In this document: positions 33,607 through 43,285 of the stretch, one piece after another
How positions within the stretch are numbered: position 1 is the first letter of the stretch
How the letters are laid out: each line of letters opens with the position of its first letter
Notes under the pieces: model-generated
What the model saw: the letters and a program-made list of their open reading frames with translations, nothing else
Told to the model about the DNA's origin: nothing
The model's database searches: none
Translations under genes and position numbers: made by a program
Assembly (NCBI RefSeq): GCF_016746095.1
Contig: NZ_JAERTY010000008.1
Location: 248,001-312,000 of the forward strand
DNA length: 64,000 nt
DNA from: Sphingobacterium faecale
GTDB lineage: Bacteria > Bacteroidota > Bacteroidia > Sphingobacteriales > Sphingobacteriaceae
Reading direction: 5' to 3'

Positions 33607-36067
33607 AATGCCCTATGTGGGTATCGACCATTATCAGGGCATGTCCATACTGTACGGCAACCGTGGAGATTTTTCAGTCGTGATGCGACTTACCAATCCC
33701 GTCTTACAGTATGGTGCCGATCCCGAAGCCTATACCGCTTTCCAACAGGTATTGCTTAACGTTATCAAGATACTTGGCGAGGGGCATATCATCCAAAAGC
33801 ACGATGTATTCATCAAACGGAAATACCAGCCCAAACCCGCAACCGAGTTCTTGGAACAGAAATACCAAGAACATTTTGAGGGTCGGGAATATACAGAGAT
33901 CAGAACCTACCTGACCGTTACCCGTCTGGTCAAAAAAGGGGCATTCTACACCTATGACAAAAAAGTGCTGGCCACTTTAGGGCAGAATATGGCCAAAGTA
34001 TTTGACCTGCTTTCCGGCGCCGCACTTAACCCTGCATACCTTACCGAAGCGGAAATAAACCGTTTTGTAAACAGAGTGCTCGCCGTGGAGTTTGAACAGC
34101 CACACATCACGTTGGACAATCTCCGCTCAGCAGACCGCGAGTTGCGGATCGGTGACCGGGCCGTCCGCTGTATCAGCATGGTCAATACCGATTCGGTTGA
34201 CCTGCCCGAGAAGGTCGGAACCTTTACGGCCAAAACTGAAACGAACGGTATGCGCGATTTTCCGGTGGACAATCTGTTTTTCCTGCACAATGTTCCCGGT
34301 TATCGTACCATTATCTATAACCAATTATTGGAGATACCCAGCCAACAGATCACGCTCGGCAAACTTGAAGTAAAGCGCAAACGGCATTCGAGCGTACCCG
34401 ATCCGGCCAACCTCATGTGCGTGGAGGACATCGACCGTTTATTGGTGGACGTAGCACGTGACAACCAGCTATTGGTAAACGCCCATTATTCCATGATCGT
34501 ATGTGCCGATACGGACAAGATCGACAAAACGGCCAATTTTATCGAAGCCGCCCTGTTCCAACAGGGGATCATTCCATCACGCAATGCCTACAACCAATTG
34601 GAACTGTTCCGGTGTGCCTTGCCGGGCGTTGGCGTGGAACTGAAAAAATACGATTGGTTCCTAACGACCGCCGATGCCGCCCTCTGTTTCTTTTTCAAGG
34701 AACGGTTGCCGACGGACGAACCCTCAGAGTTTCTGTTAAGATTTACCGACCGTCAAGGGGTGCCCGTGGCGCTGGACCCGTCGGACCTCGTTATGAGGAC
34801 AGGCCGTATAAAAAATCGCAATCGCTTCGTGTTAGGTAGCAGTGGCACAGGTAAGAGCTATGCCATAAATGCGATCGTCCAACAGTACCTACAATACAAC
34901 ATGGACGTGGTGATCGTGGACGTGGGACATTCCTATTCCGGTCTTTGCAGTACCTACGGGGGCAAGTACATCACCTATTCGGAGCAAAAGCCCATCACGA
35001 TGAATCCCTTTGCGATCAGCGAGGAAGAATACAACATCGAGAAAAAAGATTTTTTGATAACGTTGATATGCCTGCTCTGGAAAGGTTCCGAGGGTTCGGT
35101 AACCACCGTCGAGCGTGACGTAATTTCCAATGTCATTTCAGCCTATTACGCCCATCATTTCGATAAGGCTATCGAAGACCGTGTAGACAGGTTGGACTTT
35201 AATTCCTTTTATGAATTTGCCGTTCAGAAAATTCCCGATATAAGGAATGAAGAAAGCATCGCTTTTGACGTGGAAGAATTTCGGTTTGTATTAAAGAAGT
35301 TTTACAGAGGGGGTGAATACGAAGCGATACTGAACGAAGATGCCGACCAATCGCTATTCAACGAACGGTTCATAGTCTATGAAATTGACAACATACAGAA
35401 TAATAAGACGCTTCTGCCAATCGTAACGCTGATAATAATGGATCTGTTCGTGCAAAAGATGCGCCACCGGAAGAACCGCCGGAAAACACTGATCTTGGAG
35501 GAAGCATGGCGGGCCATTTCCTCGCCGATGATGGCAAATTTCCTTTTATACCTGAACAAGACCGTAAGGAAATTCTGGGGGGAGATTATCGAGGTGACAC
35601 AGGAGATCAACGACATCATCGGCAATCCCATTATCAAGGACAGTATCATAAACAACTCGGACACTATTATCCTTTTGCAACAGAACGAGGCCGATTTTAG
35701 AAAGGTTGCCGAATTGCTCTCCATCACCGAGGCCGAACAGAAGAAGATTTTCACGATCAACCGTCTTGACAACAAAGAGGGGCGCGCCCGTTTCAACGAG
35801 TTTTATATCCGTCGGGGAAACGTAGGGGAAGTGTACGGCGTGGAGGTCAGTATTTACCACCATTTGGCATTCACCACCGAAAAACCCGAAAAAAGCGCCG
35901 TGGAGATTTATGCCAAACATCATGGCAGCTACCCAAAAGCCCTAACGGCGTTCGTGTCCGATATGGAAAAGAGCGGTCTTTTATTGGGCGATTTTGTGCA
36001 AAGGGTAAACGAGAACAATGCGCCAACCAGCACACAAAGAGAATATTTTAAACCTGATTTTACATGA
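33578..36067 (+). CDS. traG: TraG-type conjugation ATPase (VirB4-like)
   Basis: 829 residues from the ATG at 33578 (MRTERKTAFEMPYVGID); an in-frame ATG at 33521 would add 19 residues and lengthen the overlap with traF to 86 bases. Walker A GSSGTGKSYAINA near residue 420, Walker B region KTLILEEAWRAISS, then EVTQEINDIIGNPIIKDSIINNSDTIILLQQNE. This is the large cytoplasmic ATPase that drives assembly of, or transfer through, the mating channel. Confidence 0.92.
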   Translation: MRTERKTAFEMPYVGIDHYQGMSILYGNRGDFSVVMRLTNPVLQYGADPEAYTAFQQVLLNVIKILGEGHIIQKHDVFIKRKYQPKPATEFLEQKYQEHFEGREYTEIRTYLTVTRLVKKGAFYTYDKKVLATLGQNMAKVFDLLSGAALNPAYLTEAEINRFVNRVLAVEFEQPHITLDNLRSADRELRIGDRAVRCISMVNTDSVDLPEKVGTFTAKTETNGMRDFPVDNLFFLHNVPGYRTIIYNQLLEIPSQQITLGKLEVKRKRHSSVPDPANLMCVEDIDRLLVDVARDNQLLVNAHYSMIVCADTDKIDKTANFIEAALFQQGIIPSRNAYNQLELFRCALPGVGVELKKYDWFLTTADAALCFFFKERLPTDEPSEFLLRFTDRQGVPVALDPSDLVMRTGRIKNRNRFVLGSSGTGKSYAINAIVQQYLQYNMDVVIVDVGHSYSGLCSTYGGKYITYSEQKPITMNPFAISEEEYNIEKKDFLITLICLLWKGSEGSVTTVERDVISNVISAYYAHHFDKAIEDRVDRLDFNSFYEFAVQKIPDIRNEESIAFDVEEFRFVLKKFYRGGEYEAILNEDADQSLFNERFIVYEIDNIQNNKTLLPIVTLIIMDLFVQKMRHRKNRRKTLILEEAWRAISSPMMANFLLYLNKTVRKFWGEIIEVTQEINDIIGNPIIKDSIINNSDTIILLQQNEADFRKVAELLSITEAEQKKIFTINRLDNKEGRARFNEFYIRRGNVGEVYGVEVSIYHHLAFTTEKPEKSAVEIYAKHHGSYPKALTAFVSDMEKSGLLLGDFVQRVNENNAPTSTQREYFKPDFT

Positions 36068-36726
36068 AACGAATTATTGCAATAACGATCCTGTCCCTTG
36101 CTGTTTTCTATGCAAGGGGACAAATTTACATCGACCCCGCCGTAGCAGCCGCAACAGGCGTCCATGCCGGAGTGATGAATAGCCAGCTGGGCAACGTGAA
36201 CGACAATCTCACGCTTATCCAGCGTGGACAGCTCGCCGTAACTGGCCAGCTACTGATCGTGAACGATTTGCAGGACAAGATTTACAAAGGGTTAAGCGAA
36301 GTATCCGGTGTTGTCCGTTCCCTGCTCACTGTAAAGGACATTGCCAGCATTTCCCTTGACATCGTTAACGACGTAGAAAAGGCAATGAACATCGCAAGGG
36401 GAAATCCGGTACTCCTGCTATTTGCCGAAGCGGGCGCAAGGGAATTTAAGACACGGGCGACTAACCTGTCTGCCGAGGTCAGTGCCTTTGTGCTGAAAGG
36501 TGGAAAGGATAACCTGATGGATGCGGGAGAACGGGCAAAACTGCTCAACCGTATAAGAACGGAGTTGACCATCTTGCGGGGCGTAGCCTTTGGGATGCAC
36601 AGAAGCATGTATTGGGCGAAACAGCGTGGTATCCTTAACTCCCTTAATCCATACGCAGGTTTTATCAATATCGACAAACAGATTGCCGATGACATTATCC
36701 GTAATTCAAAATTGCTCAAACGATGA
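36064..36726 (+). CDS. secreted tra-region protein, paralogue A
   Basis: 220 residues with signal peptide (MKRIIAITILSLAVFYARGQ). Mature part helical: LTLIQRGQLAVTGQLLIVNDLQDKIYKGLSEVSGVVRSLLTVKDI, and NPYAGFINIDKQIADDIIRNSKLLK at the end. Two related genes follow (36723 and 37436), all sharing a C-terminal P-x(3)-[FY]-I-N-x-D-[KR]-x2-[AV]-D-x-I-[IL]-R motif. It overlaps traG and the next gene by 4 bases each. The position matches TraH/TraI of other elements, but no named domain is claimed; probably a periplasmic channel part. Confidence 0.75.
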   Translation: MKRIIAITILSLAVFYARGQIYIDPAVAAATGVHAGVMNSQLGNVNDNLTLIQRGQLAVTGQLLIVNDLQDKIYKGLSEVSGVVRSLLTVKDIASISLDIVNDVEKAMNIARGNPVLLLFAEAGAREFKTRATNLSAEVSAFVLKGGKDNLMDAGERAKLLNRIRTELTILRGVAFGMHRSMYWAKQRGILNSLNPYAGFINIDKQIADDIIRNSKLLKR

Positions 36727-37382
36727 GATATTTTATCCTGACCCTCTTGCTTTTGGCCACCAGCTTGACCGGAGCAAACGCACAGCTCAACGTTGAACTG
36801 CTCCACCAATTGGTGGAACACAGCAAAGATGAATACGACCGTCAGATCACCGCAAGAAACAGACAGGCCATTGTCTCGGCCAACGAGGAAGTAAACCGAG
36901 AAGAAACGGCAAAACTCAAAACCCGCTATCGGCAGTTGCACAGCCGTTTTCAGGTTTTGGGAACAGCATTGCAGGGGCTTAGTATGGGGCTTGAATCCGC
37001 CCCAATAGTCACCGAGATCATAAACCAACAAAAAAGGATTATAGGCATCGTTTCCACAAACCCCGAATTTCTTTTGCTTGCCATCGATGCAGAAAAAGAT
37101 ATGGCAGAAAAAGCCGTGCAGCTCGCACGCTACCTGACCGGACTTTTTATCAGTATCGGCGACCTCAACCAGATGAAAGCGAGTGACAGGAGAATACTTT
37201 ACGGGCACGTCCTGCAGGAGCTTCGGAAGATCGCAGGAGCATCACGGGGACTTGCAGCTACCCTGTACTATTCGACACGAAAAAAACTGCTCGATTCCCT
37301 CAATCCGTTTTCCGGTTATATCAATGAGGACAAGCGTATAGTCGATAATATTTTAAGGCAATTGGAGGAATTTAAACCATGA
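36723..37382 (+). CDS. secreted tra-region protein, paralogue B
   Basis: 219 residues with signal peptide (MRYFILTLLLLATSLTGANAQ). Helical; SVELLHQLVEHSKDEYDRQITARNRQ-like opening differs from A and C, but the end LNPFSGYINEDKRIVDNILRQLEEFKP shares the paralogue motif, and NPEFLLLAIDAEKDMAEKAVQLARYLTG corresponds to the GNPVLLLFAEAGAREFKTRATNLS block of A. It is the most divergent of the three. Confidence 0.72.
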   Translation: MRYFILTLLLLATSLTGANAQLNVELLHQLVEHSKDEYDRQITARNRQAIVSANEEVNREETAKLKTRYRQLHSRFQVLGTALQGLSMGLESAPIVTEIINQQKRIIGIVSTNPEFLLLAIDAEKDMAEKAVQLARYLTGLFISIGDLNQMKASDRRILYGHVLQELRKIAGASRGLAATLYYSTRKKLLDSLNPFSGYINEDKRIVDNILRQLEEFKP

Positions 37383-37435
37383 AACCTGCATGGGTACCAT
37401 GCAAGCTTCATCACCATTAAAAAACAATAATATCG

Positions 37436-38110
37436 ATGAAAACACAACTCATAATCCTGCTGTTTATCTGTCTTTCAAAGATGACTTTCGCCCAAAGTTA
37501 TGTGACGATTATTTACGATGCCAAGCATCTCGCCATCGTAAACGAAAACGGTGCGGTCAGGTTGATTTCCGAACAGACCCATAACAATATGCTGGGTAAC
37601 ATCCGTGGACGGATCGACGATATTAACGTCAACCTTTCTTCCGTGGTATTGGTGCAGAACATGATACACCGATCACTGACCGAAGTGGATCGGGCATTGA
37701 AATCCGGTCGTTCCGCACTCCATATTTCGAGGCTTGTTCAGGACATCGCCAACCACAGCACCAAAATGCTCGAAACTGCCAAAGGCGAACCGTGGTTACT
37801 GCTCTTTGCCGAGGACGTCGCCCACCAGCTCAAAGACAGGGGTATAAACCTTGCCGCCGAAGTCTCCGAGTTTGTTCTACAAGAGGGAAAAAACGTGCTG
37901 ATGGACTACGAAAAACGAGACCACCTCATGCGGAAGATCATTCTGGAACTGAAAGTAATCCGGGCATTGGTATTCAGCATGGAGAGGTCAATGTATTATG
38001 CCAAGATCAACGGCGTACTGAAAATGGCGAACCCATACCGAAATTTCATCAACATGGACAAACGCAAAGCAGACGAGATCATACGGAACTATTATCTACT
38101 TAAAGACTGA
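37436..38110 (+). CDS. secreted tra-region protein, paralogue C
   Basis: 224 residues with signal peptide (MKTQLIILLFICLSKMTFAQ). Closest to paralogue A: EPWLLLFAEDVAHQLKDRGINLAAEVSEFVLQEGKNVLMDYEKRDHLMRKIILELKVIRALVFSMERSMYYAKINGVLKMANPYRNFINMDKRKADEIIRNYYLLKD follows the same order of blocks as A. It lies 53 bases after B, without the 4-base overlap used elsewhere in the operon. Confidence 0.75.
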   Translation: MKTQLIILLFICLSKMTFAQSYVTIIYDAKHLAIVNENGAVRLISEQTHNNMLGNIRGRIDDINVNLSSVVLVQNMIHRSLTEVDRALKSGRSALHISRLVQDIANHSTKMLETAKGEPWLLLFAEDVAHQLKDRGINLAAEVSEFVLQEGKNVLMDYEKRDHLMRKIILELKVIRALVFSMERSMYYAKINGVLKMANPYRNFINMDKRKADEIIRNYYLLKD

Positions 38111-38112
38111 AT

Positions 38113-38931
38113 ATGAAAGCAAAATATATTACCACGGTACTATTGTTCCTATTTTCCATCACGGGAACGATGGCTCAGAACGTGAAGCGACAGACTGATA
38201 AACATATCGTAAACCAACAGGAACGCATGGTTTATAAGCAATGGAATCGAAAAAAGTTTACACCCACTAAGGGGTTTCTTGGTCTTAACCCAAACTATTG
38301 GCTCACCTGGGCGTGGCATCCAAACTACCCCAAGACCGACCGCCGACCGTTGAGCGGTACAGGCCCACAGACCTTGCGTATGGGTATGGTTCTGGCCATG
38401 CAACAGACGGACGAAGCCTATAAAAAACACGCCGATACGATCCGAAATGTAGCGGTCACGGAGGCCCTCAATTATTCCGGTCTGGTCACGGAGGCCCTCA
38501 ATTATTCCGGTCTGGTCACGGAGGCCGACCCCTTGTGGCTACTGTATTACCGCAGGGAATTTGGAAACCTTATCGACGGAACAGAGGCCGATCCGCTCGC
38601 CGGACTTTCACCGGATGTCGGGGATTATTTGAGAAATAAAGGTCTATTGGAATGGTACAGCGAAGAACGTGCAGAGCTCAAAGAACGGTTGGAAGCGGCC
38701 CGAACGACCACGCTTGACCGAGGCAGTCGCATCATGGCCTATCACCGTTTACTTGGGGAGCATAGAAAACTACTGTCCGCATGGGAAGCGAAAAAGAACT
38801 ATGCCGCCAAATTCCTTTTATTGGCAAAGAACCGTGACCGCCTGCAAAGCGATAACCCCGATCTGCCGGAGTTTGCAAAGGATCGTTCCGACGTCCAGAT
38901 AGCGGAGGACATCCTAAAAAGAACCCAATAA
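38113..38931 (+). CDS. secreted tra-region protein, DUF5045-like
   Basis: 272 residues with signal peptide (MKAKYITTVLLFLFSITGTMAQ). The aromatic block MVYKQWNRKKFTPTKGFLGLNPNYWLTWAWHPNYPKTDRRPLSGTGPQTLRMGMVLAMQ is the most distinctive part and resembles DUF5045 proteins of Bacteroidetes tra operons (assignment tentative). A perfect 30-base tandem duplication inside the gene repeats VTEALNYSGL. Located just before traJ. Likely an exported structural component. Confidence 0.7.
   Translation: MKAKYITTVLLFLFSITGTMAQNVKRQTDKHIVNQQERMVYKQWNRKKFTPTKGFLGLNPNYWLTWAWHPNYPKTDRRPLSGTGPQTLRMGMVLAMQQTDEAYKKHADTIRNVAVTEALNYSGLVTEALNYSGLVTEADPLWLLYYRREFGNLIDGTEADPLAGLSPDVGDYLRNKGLLEWYSEERAELKERLEAARTTTLDRGSRIMAYHRLLGEHRKLLSAWEAKKNYAAKFLLLAKNRDRLQSDNPDLPEFAKDRSDVQIAEDILKRTQ
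38455..38526 (+). repeat. 30-bp in-frame tandem duplication
   Basis: Two identical 30-base units (38455-38484 and 38485-38514) are followed by the first 12 bases of a third. Each encodes VTEALNYSGL, so the frame is kept. Perfect identity suggests recent slippage. Confidence 0.92.
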
Positions 38932-38949
38932 CCAAAATCAGATTATTTT

Positions 38950-40092
38950 ATGGACTTTATCAACATGACGGAGCTAATGCCCCGTTTTTTATTGCAGGGA
39001 AATCCTGTAAATGTGCCGGACTCATTTAAAGACACATTCAATTTTTTACAGGGGAACGGCGTCTATGAGGAGGGTGTCATGCACTTTCTCAAAGGCATGA
39101 AAAACACGATATGGACGCACTTCGATACATTCATCACCGATGCACAGGCCCTTGCCGCCATTTTCATGCTCATATTCTTTGCCATCAAATCATACGAAAT
39201 GATGGCGGGTGATAAAAAAATGGAAATCATGCCTTTGTTGCGACCTTTCGGGCTCGTGATGGTCATTATCTGGTGGGGAACGTTTACCCGCGTACTTGCA
39301 TACCCCACGGACATCGTTGCCGCCAAAACGGAAAGCCTGTTTGACAGTGGACAGATCGAAGTCAACAATCTACGCCTGCAACGTGCAAAACTCATGGTTG
39401 ACGTTGCCGACCAACTGACCACCATACAGGCCGAAACAGAGATCGCCGAAAAAGAAGCGGATACATGGTACGGTCAGGCATGGGATGCTGTTACCTCAAC
39501 GGTAAAGGAGGGTTTTGCTTCGGTATGGAACCCAATCGTTGAACTTAAAAACCGTATGCAAGTGGGGTTACAGCTACTGGCGACCTATACCTTGGAAACG
39601 TTGGCCGTTTGGATATTACGCATCTGCGTTTATATCATATTCATTATCCAGATCATCTATTCGACCATCCTTATCATTTTAGGCCCGTTTAGTGTTGCCG
39701 TAAGTATCCTGCCTGCCTTTAGGGATTCCTTTGGTACGTGGATAGCCCGGTTTATCGCCGTAAACCTGTATTCCGGCATTGCCTATCTGGTCATGCACGT
39801 AGCCAGCCTGTTCCAACAGTATGCAATGGAAGCCGAGATTACCCGTTATCAGCAACTCCTTGACAGCACGGGCGACACATTGGAGAAAATGGGCTGGTTT
39901 GCGGGCAACGGGATTTTAAGTTTTGGGATCGTGATTGTGACATTCCTGATCGGAGGGCTGACCATGCTCACCGTCCCGAGTATCAGCACATGGATCGTAT
40001 CGACAAGTGGTATCACCTCTGCCGCAAGCACAATGGGACGCGGAGCATCCAATATGGGACGTGCCGCAAGGAAGATCATCGCCAAGTTTTAA
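38950..40092 (+). CDS. traJ: conjugative transposon protein TraJ (VirB6-like)
   Basis: 380 residues. Several membrane segments (ALAAIFMLIFFAIKSYEMMAG, LRPFGLVMVIIWWGTFTRVLAY, LAVWILRICVYIIFIIQIIYSTILIILGPFSVAVSILPAF, NGILSFGIVIVTFLIGGLTMLTVPSISTWIVST) flank a charged helical loop. The GPFSVAVSILPAFRDSF segment is typical of TraJ. It forms the inner-membrane pore of the mating channel. Confidence 0.9.
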   Translation: MDFINMTELMPRFLLQGNPVNVPDSFKDTFNFLQGNGVYEEGVMHFLKGMKNTIWTHFDTFITDAQALAAIFMLIFFAIKSYEMMAGDKKMEIMPLLRPFGLVMVIIWWGTFTRVLAYPTDIVAAKTESLFDSGQIEVNNLRLQRAKLMVDVADQLTTIQAETEIAEKEADTWYGQAWDAVTSTVKEGFASVWNPIVELKNRMQVGLQLLATYTLETLAVWILRICVYIIFIIQIIYSTILIILGPFSVAVSILPAFRDSFGTWIARFIAVNLYSGIAYLVMHVASLFQQYAMEAEITRYQQLLDSTGDTLEKMGWFAGNGILSFGIVIVTFLIGGLTMLTVPSISTWIVSTSGITSAASTMGRGASNMGRAARKIIAKF

Positions 40093-40113
40093 CCCTTTTA
40101 CACACTTCATTTC

Positions 40114-40734
40114 ATGATAATAAAAAATATCGAAGCCAAGATCAGACTTGCCACCTTTATTGCAGGGGCAAGCCTGATCGCCGCCCTGCTCATGGTAGTT
40201 GCGGTATCTTTTTTTGCCTATAAACAGGTCAGCAATGCACGGAAGTCCGTGTATATACTTGATGCGGGCAATGTCCCCATGTCAGCAAGTCAAACCGACG
40301 TAGAGGTAAACAGGCCCGTGGAATACCGTACACATATCAACCTTTTTCACTCGCTATTCTTTACGCTCGCGCCCGACGAGAAGTTTATCGAATACCAGAT
40401 GAAAAAAGCCATGTATCTGATCGATGAATCCGGTGCATTGCAGTACAACAACCTACGGGAAAAAGGCTTTTTTAACTCCGTTCTATCGTCCAGCTCCGTA
40501 CTCACCATCCAGACGGATTCCATCCACGTCGATCCCGTAAAGAAATACTTTAAGTTTTATGGCAAACAGACGATAGATCGGCGCAGCTCTACCGTAATAC
40601 GCTCGCTGGTCACCGAGGGCTATTTGCGGGACCTTGAAATGCGTACGGAGAACAATGGCCACGGTGTACTGATAACCCGATGGAAAACACTCGAAAACAA
40701 AGACATCAGCTATGTTCAAAAAAATAACTTCTAA
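40114..40734 (+). CDS. traK: conjugative transposon protein TraK (VirB8-like)
   Basis: 206 residues. Short N-terminus, one transmembrane helix (LATFIAGASLIAALLMVVAVSFFAYKQV), then a periplasmic domain that contains PVEYRTHINLFHSLFFTLAPDEKFIEYQMKKAMYLID, the conserved TraK block. It bridges inner- and outer-membrane parts of the channel. Confidence 0.9.
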   Translation: MIIKNIEAKIRLATFIAGASLIAALLMVVAVSFFAYKQVSNARKSVYILDAGNVPMSASQTDVEVNRPVEYRTHINLFHSLFFTLAPDEKFIEYQMKKAMYLIDESGALQYNNLREKGFFNSVLSSSSVLTIQTDSIHVDPVKKYFKFYGKQTIDRRSSTVIRSLVTEGYLRDLEMRTENNGHGVLITRWKTLENKDISYVQKNNF

Positions 40735-41152
40735 CCGACCACCTGACACCACGTTGTGGGCAGCTTTTTACAAAGAGTTTGGCAAGTACATCGATGGGAG
40801 CATCACACGTACCAAACGGTTTCTTGAAGCCCGGCCACGTGCGGTATTTTCGGCAATGGTGGTAAGCATCCTCGTTTCTGCCAGTTGCTTTCTTTTTCTC
40901 CCAAAGGAAACACCGAAGAAAGAACCCTTACAACTTTCGGTACAACAACCCCTAATGGATGGAATGGGCGGTATTGTCACCACCGTTTCAGCTTTAAAGG
41001 AACTGCTTGAAATCCGTACCGTCCTTGACACGCTTATGCAAAAGGACAGTTTGGACAGCGCTGATAGCCTGCTGATGGAAAGTGCCATCGACAGGATGCA
41101 GATCCTCGAAAAGCGACTGGCCGAAGCAAACAAACACCATAATTCACCCTAA
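40712..41152 (+). CDS. traL: TraL-like small membrane protein
   Basis: 146 residues, overlapping traK by 23 bases. One transmembrane helix (AVFSAMVVSILVSASCFLFL) lies after about 47 cytoplasmic residues; a helical periplasmic tail follows (LKELLEIRTVLDTLMQKDSLDSADSLLMESAIDRMQILEKRL). The order K-L-M fits TraL (DUF3989-type). The symbol is given by position. Confidence 0.7.
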   Translation: MFKKITSNRPPDTTLWAAFYKEFGKYIDGSITRTKRFLEARPRAVFSAMVVSILVSASCFLFLPKETPKKEPLQLSVQQPLMDGMGGIVTTVSALKELLEIRTVLDTLMQKDSLDSADSLLMESAIDRMQILEKRLAEANKHHNSP

Positions 41153-41167
41153 TACAATCCAACAAAC

Positions 41168-42331
41168 ATGAAAATCAATTTCAGACAACCGCGCTATGTA
41201 CTGCCCCTCATAGTGCTGCCTTTTCTATGCCTGTTTTTTTATGTCTACCAAACAGGTTTTGCAAAGGAAGAAGCGCCCCAGCAAGAGGGTGATCCCTTGC
41301 AGGGCCAGATTGCCGAAGTGTCGGAAGATGTCAAGAACCGCGCGCTGTCCGATAAACTTGCCGCCTACCGTGAGCAGTACCGCCGTGGTGACGGCTATAC
41401 GGCCATAGGCCAGTTACAGGAGGAAAGAGCCGAACAATTCCGTTTCGATGAACTCTATAACGAGGAAGAAAAGCGCAGACTTGATTCCATCGAGCGAGCG
41501 CTCAAAAATCAGCGACCTTTTTCCGCTAATAGAGATTCGGAAAATGACGACCAAGACCGGGCATTGCAACAGGCTCTTTCCTCATTACAGCGAAAACCCG
41601 AACCGACCAAAGTGGAACCGGACAAGACCGATCCGATGGAACTTTTTCGCAAACAGATGGCCTATGCGGACAGTATGGCAAGGGCGAACGACCCCGACCA
41701 GCAGGCTGCCCGCAAGGAACGTGAACGTATGGAGGAAGCGAAAAAAGAACTCGAAAACCAGCCCCGTCTTTCCGTTTCCAAATACGGTACAGGACAGGGA
41801 GCATTCAACACCATCCGCCCCGAAAGCGACAATACTTTCATACAGGCCATCATTGACGAAAACATAACGGGTTATGCCGATTCCCGTCTACGGATACGGC
41901 TCATGGATGACCTGTTGGTCGGCCAGCACATCGTTAAGAAAGGTACGCACGTATTTGCAAGGATTTCCGGTTTTTCAGGTCAACGGGTGCTGCTCACCAT
42001 TACTTCCATCATGCACGAAAACAACATATTGCCCGTCCGGTTGGAAATCTACGATAATGACGGTTCCCCCGGACTGTACGTGCCCGCGTCAGCATTCAGG
42101 GAGTTTAGCCGCGAGCTTGGCGGGAACACCACACAGGGAATTACCCTGCAACAACAGGCCGAAAACAACAGTCAGTTGGTCATGAGCGCCATTCAGCGGA
42201 TGTTCCAATCCACAACGACCGCCGTATCAAAGCATATTCGGAAGAACAGGGCCAAACTGAAATTCAATACGATGGTGTACCTCATCGATCCCCAGGCACT
42301 CCGCCAAAACCAACAGAACTACAAACAGTAA
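41168..42331 (+). CDS. traM: conjugative transposon protein TraM (VirB10-like)
   Basis: 387 residues. N-terminal transmembrane segment (LPLIVLPFLCLFFYVYQTGFA), a long charged, Pro/Gln-rich linker, and a C-terminal domain: NTFIQAIIDENITGYADSRLRIRLMDDLLVGQHIVKKGTHVFARISGFSGQRVLLTITSIMHENNILPVRLEIYDNDGSPGLYVPASAFREFSREL. That domain is the TraM hallmark and the VirB10 counterpart spanning the envelope. Confidence 0.9.
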   Translation: MKINFRQPRYVLPLIVLPFLCLFFYVYQTGFAKEEAPQQEGDPLQGQIAEVSEDVKNRALSDKLAAYREQYRRGDGYTAIGQLQEERAEQFRFDELYNEEEKRRLDSIERALKNQRPFSANRDSENDDQDRALQQALSSLQRKPEPTKVEPDKTDPMELFRKQMAYADSMARANDPDQQAARKERERMEEAKKELENQPRLSVSKYGTGQGAFNTIRPESDNTFIQAIIDENITGYADSRLRIRLMDDLLVGQHIVKKGTHVFARISGFSGQRVLLTITSIMHENNILPVRLEIYDNDGSPGLYVPASAFREFSRELGGNTTQGITLQQQAENNSQLVMSAIQRMFQSTTTAVSKHIRKNRAKLKFNTMVYLIDPQALRQNQQNYKQ

Positions 42332-42351
42332 AACCACTTTAAGATTTCACC

Positions 42352-43200
42352 ATGAAAAAGAAACATCATTTTCTTATCCTTTTCCTTTTATGTTGTATCG
42401 GATATTCCGCACACAGTCAACAGGCTACGGATACCCGATTAGGAACACTTCCCGAACTAAGCCTGCACCGTGGACATACGGTGCATATCCTTTCACCCGA
42501 ACCCATCCAGTACGTTGACATCGCTTCACACCATGTATCGGGCGACCTGCCTCTTGAAAACGTGTTGCGGATCAAACTGAATGAGGATACCACGCAGATA
42601 GAACACCTCGATTATGAACTTGGAACGGTTACCATTGTGGGCGACAACTTCGTGGCGCAATACCGCCTAACCGCCCCATTATGGGTTAATGACGGGAGCA
42701 TTCCGGCCATGCTGGAAATCAAACCGGAACACACCCGACCTTTGGAACTTTCGGAGATCAGATTGAGCCGTAGCAATATGAAAAACCTTGCGCTCGGTTT
42801 GCTTACAAAAAGTGTTCACAATCCTGTACGAAGCACAAAGGAATACGGTGTAGGCATTGTACTTAACGGTATCAGTACATTGGGCGATTATATCTTTCTT
42901 GACGTATCATTTACCAATACCTCAAACCTTTCTTACAATGTGGATGAACTCCGGTTTTTCATTGAGGACAAGAAGATCACCAAAGCAACGAACGTGCAGA
43001 CCGTTGAGATTAAACCCTTGTGGCAATACCAACCACTGACGGAATTTAAGAAAAGACACCGCAATGTGTTCGTACTGAAAAAGGCAACCTTTCCCGGTAG
43101 TAAGATACTTCGGGTAACGCTCACCGAAAAACAGATTTCAGGACGTACGGTCAACCTAAAAATAAAGTACGGTGATATTCTGAAAGCCGACACCTTGTAG
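42352..43200 (+). CDS. traN: conjugative transposon protein TraN (VirB9-like)
   Basis: 282 residues with signal peptide (FLILFLLCCIGYSAHSQ). Beta-rich domain of the DUF4138/TraN type: VHILSPEPIQYVDIASHHVSGDLPLENVLRIK and SFTNTSNLSYNVDELRFFIEDKKITKATNVQTVEIKPLWQYQP. It forms the outer-membrane side of the channel with TraM. Confidence 0.9.
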   Translation: MKKKHHFLILFLLCCIGYSAHSQQATDTRLGTLPELSLHRGHTVHILSPEPIQYVDIASHHVSGDLPLENVLRIKLNEDTTQIEHLDYELGTVTIVGDNFVAQYRLTAPLWVNDGSIPAMLEIKPEHTRPLELSEIRLSRSNMKNLALGLLTKSVHNPVRSTKEYGVGIVLNGISTLGDYIFLDVSFTNTSNLSYNVDELRFFIEDKKITKATNVQTVEIKPLWQYQPLTEFKKRHRNVFVLKKATFPGSKILRVTLTEKQISGRTVNLKIKYGDILKADTL

Positions 43201-43285
43201 GTCGGCGGTATCCAACCATTAAAAATCAAATTATTATGGAGGAACGGCGAAGCCCTACTTCCAGCCGATAAAAAACAAGTTATTT

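Noticed and set aside
36282..37208. 308-codon open frame on the minus strand opposite two tra genes
   Set aside because: It lies fully antisense to two coupled genes with signal peptides and tra-type conservation; its own text has no recognisable motif.
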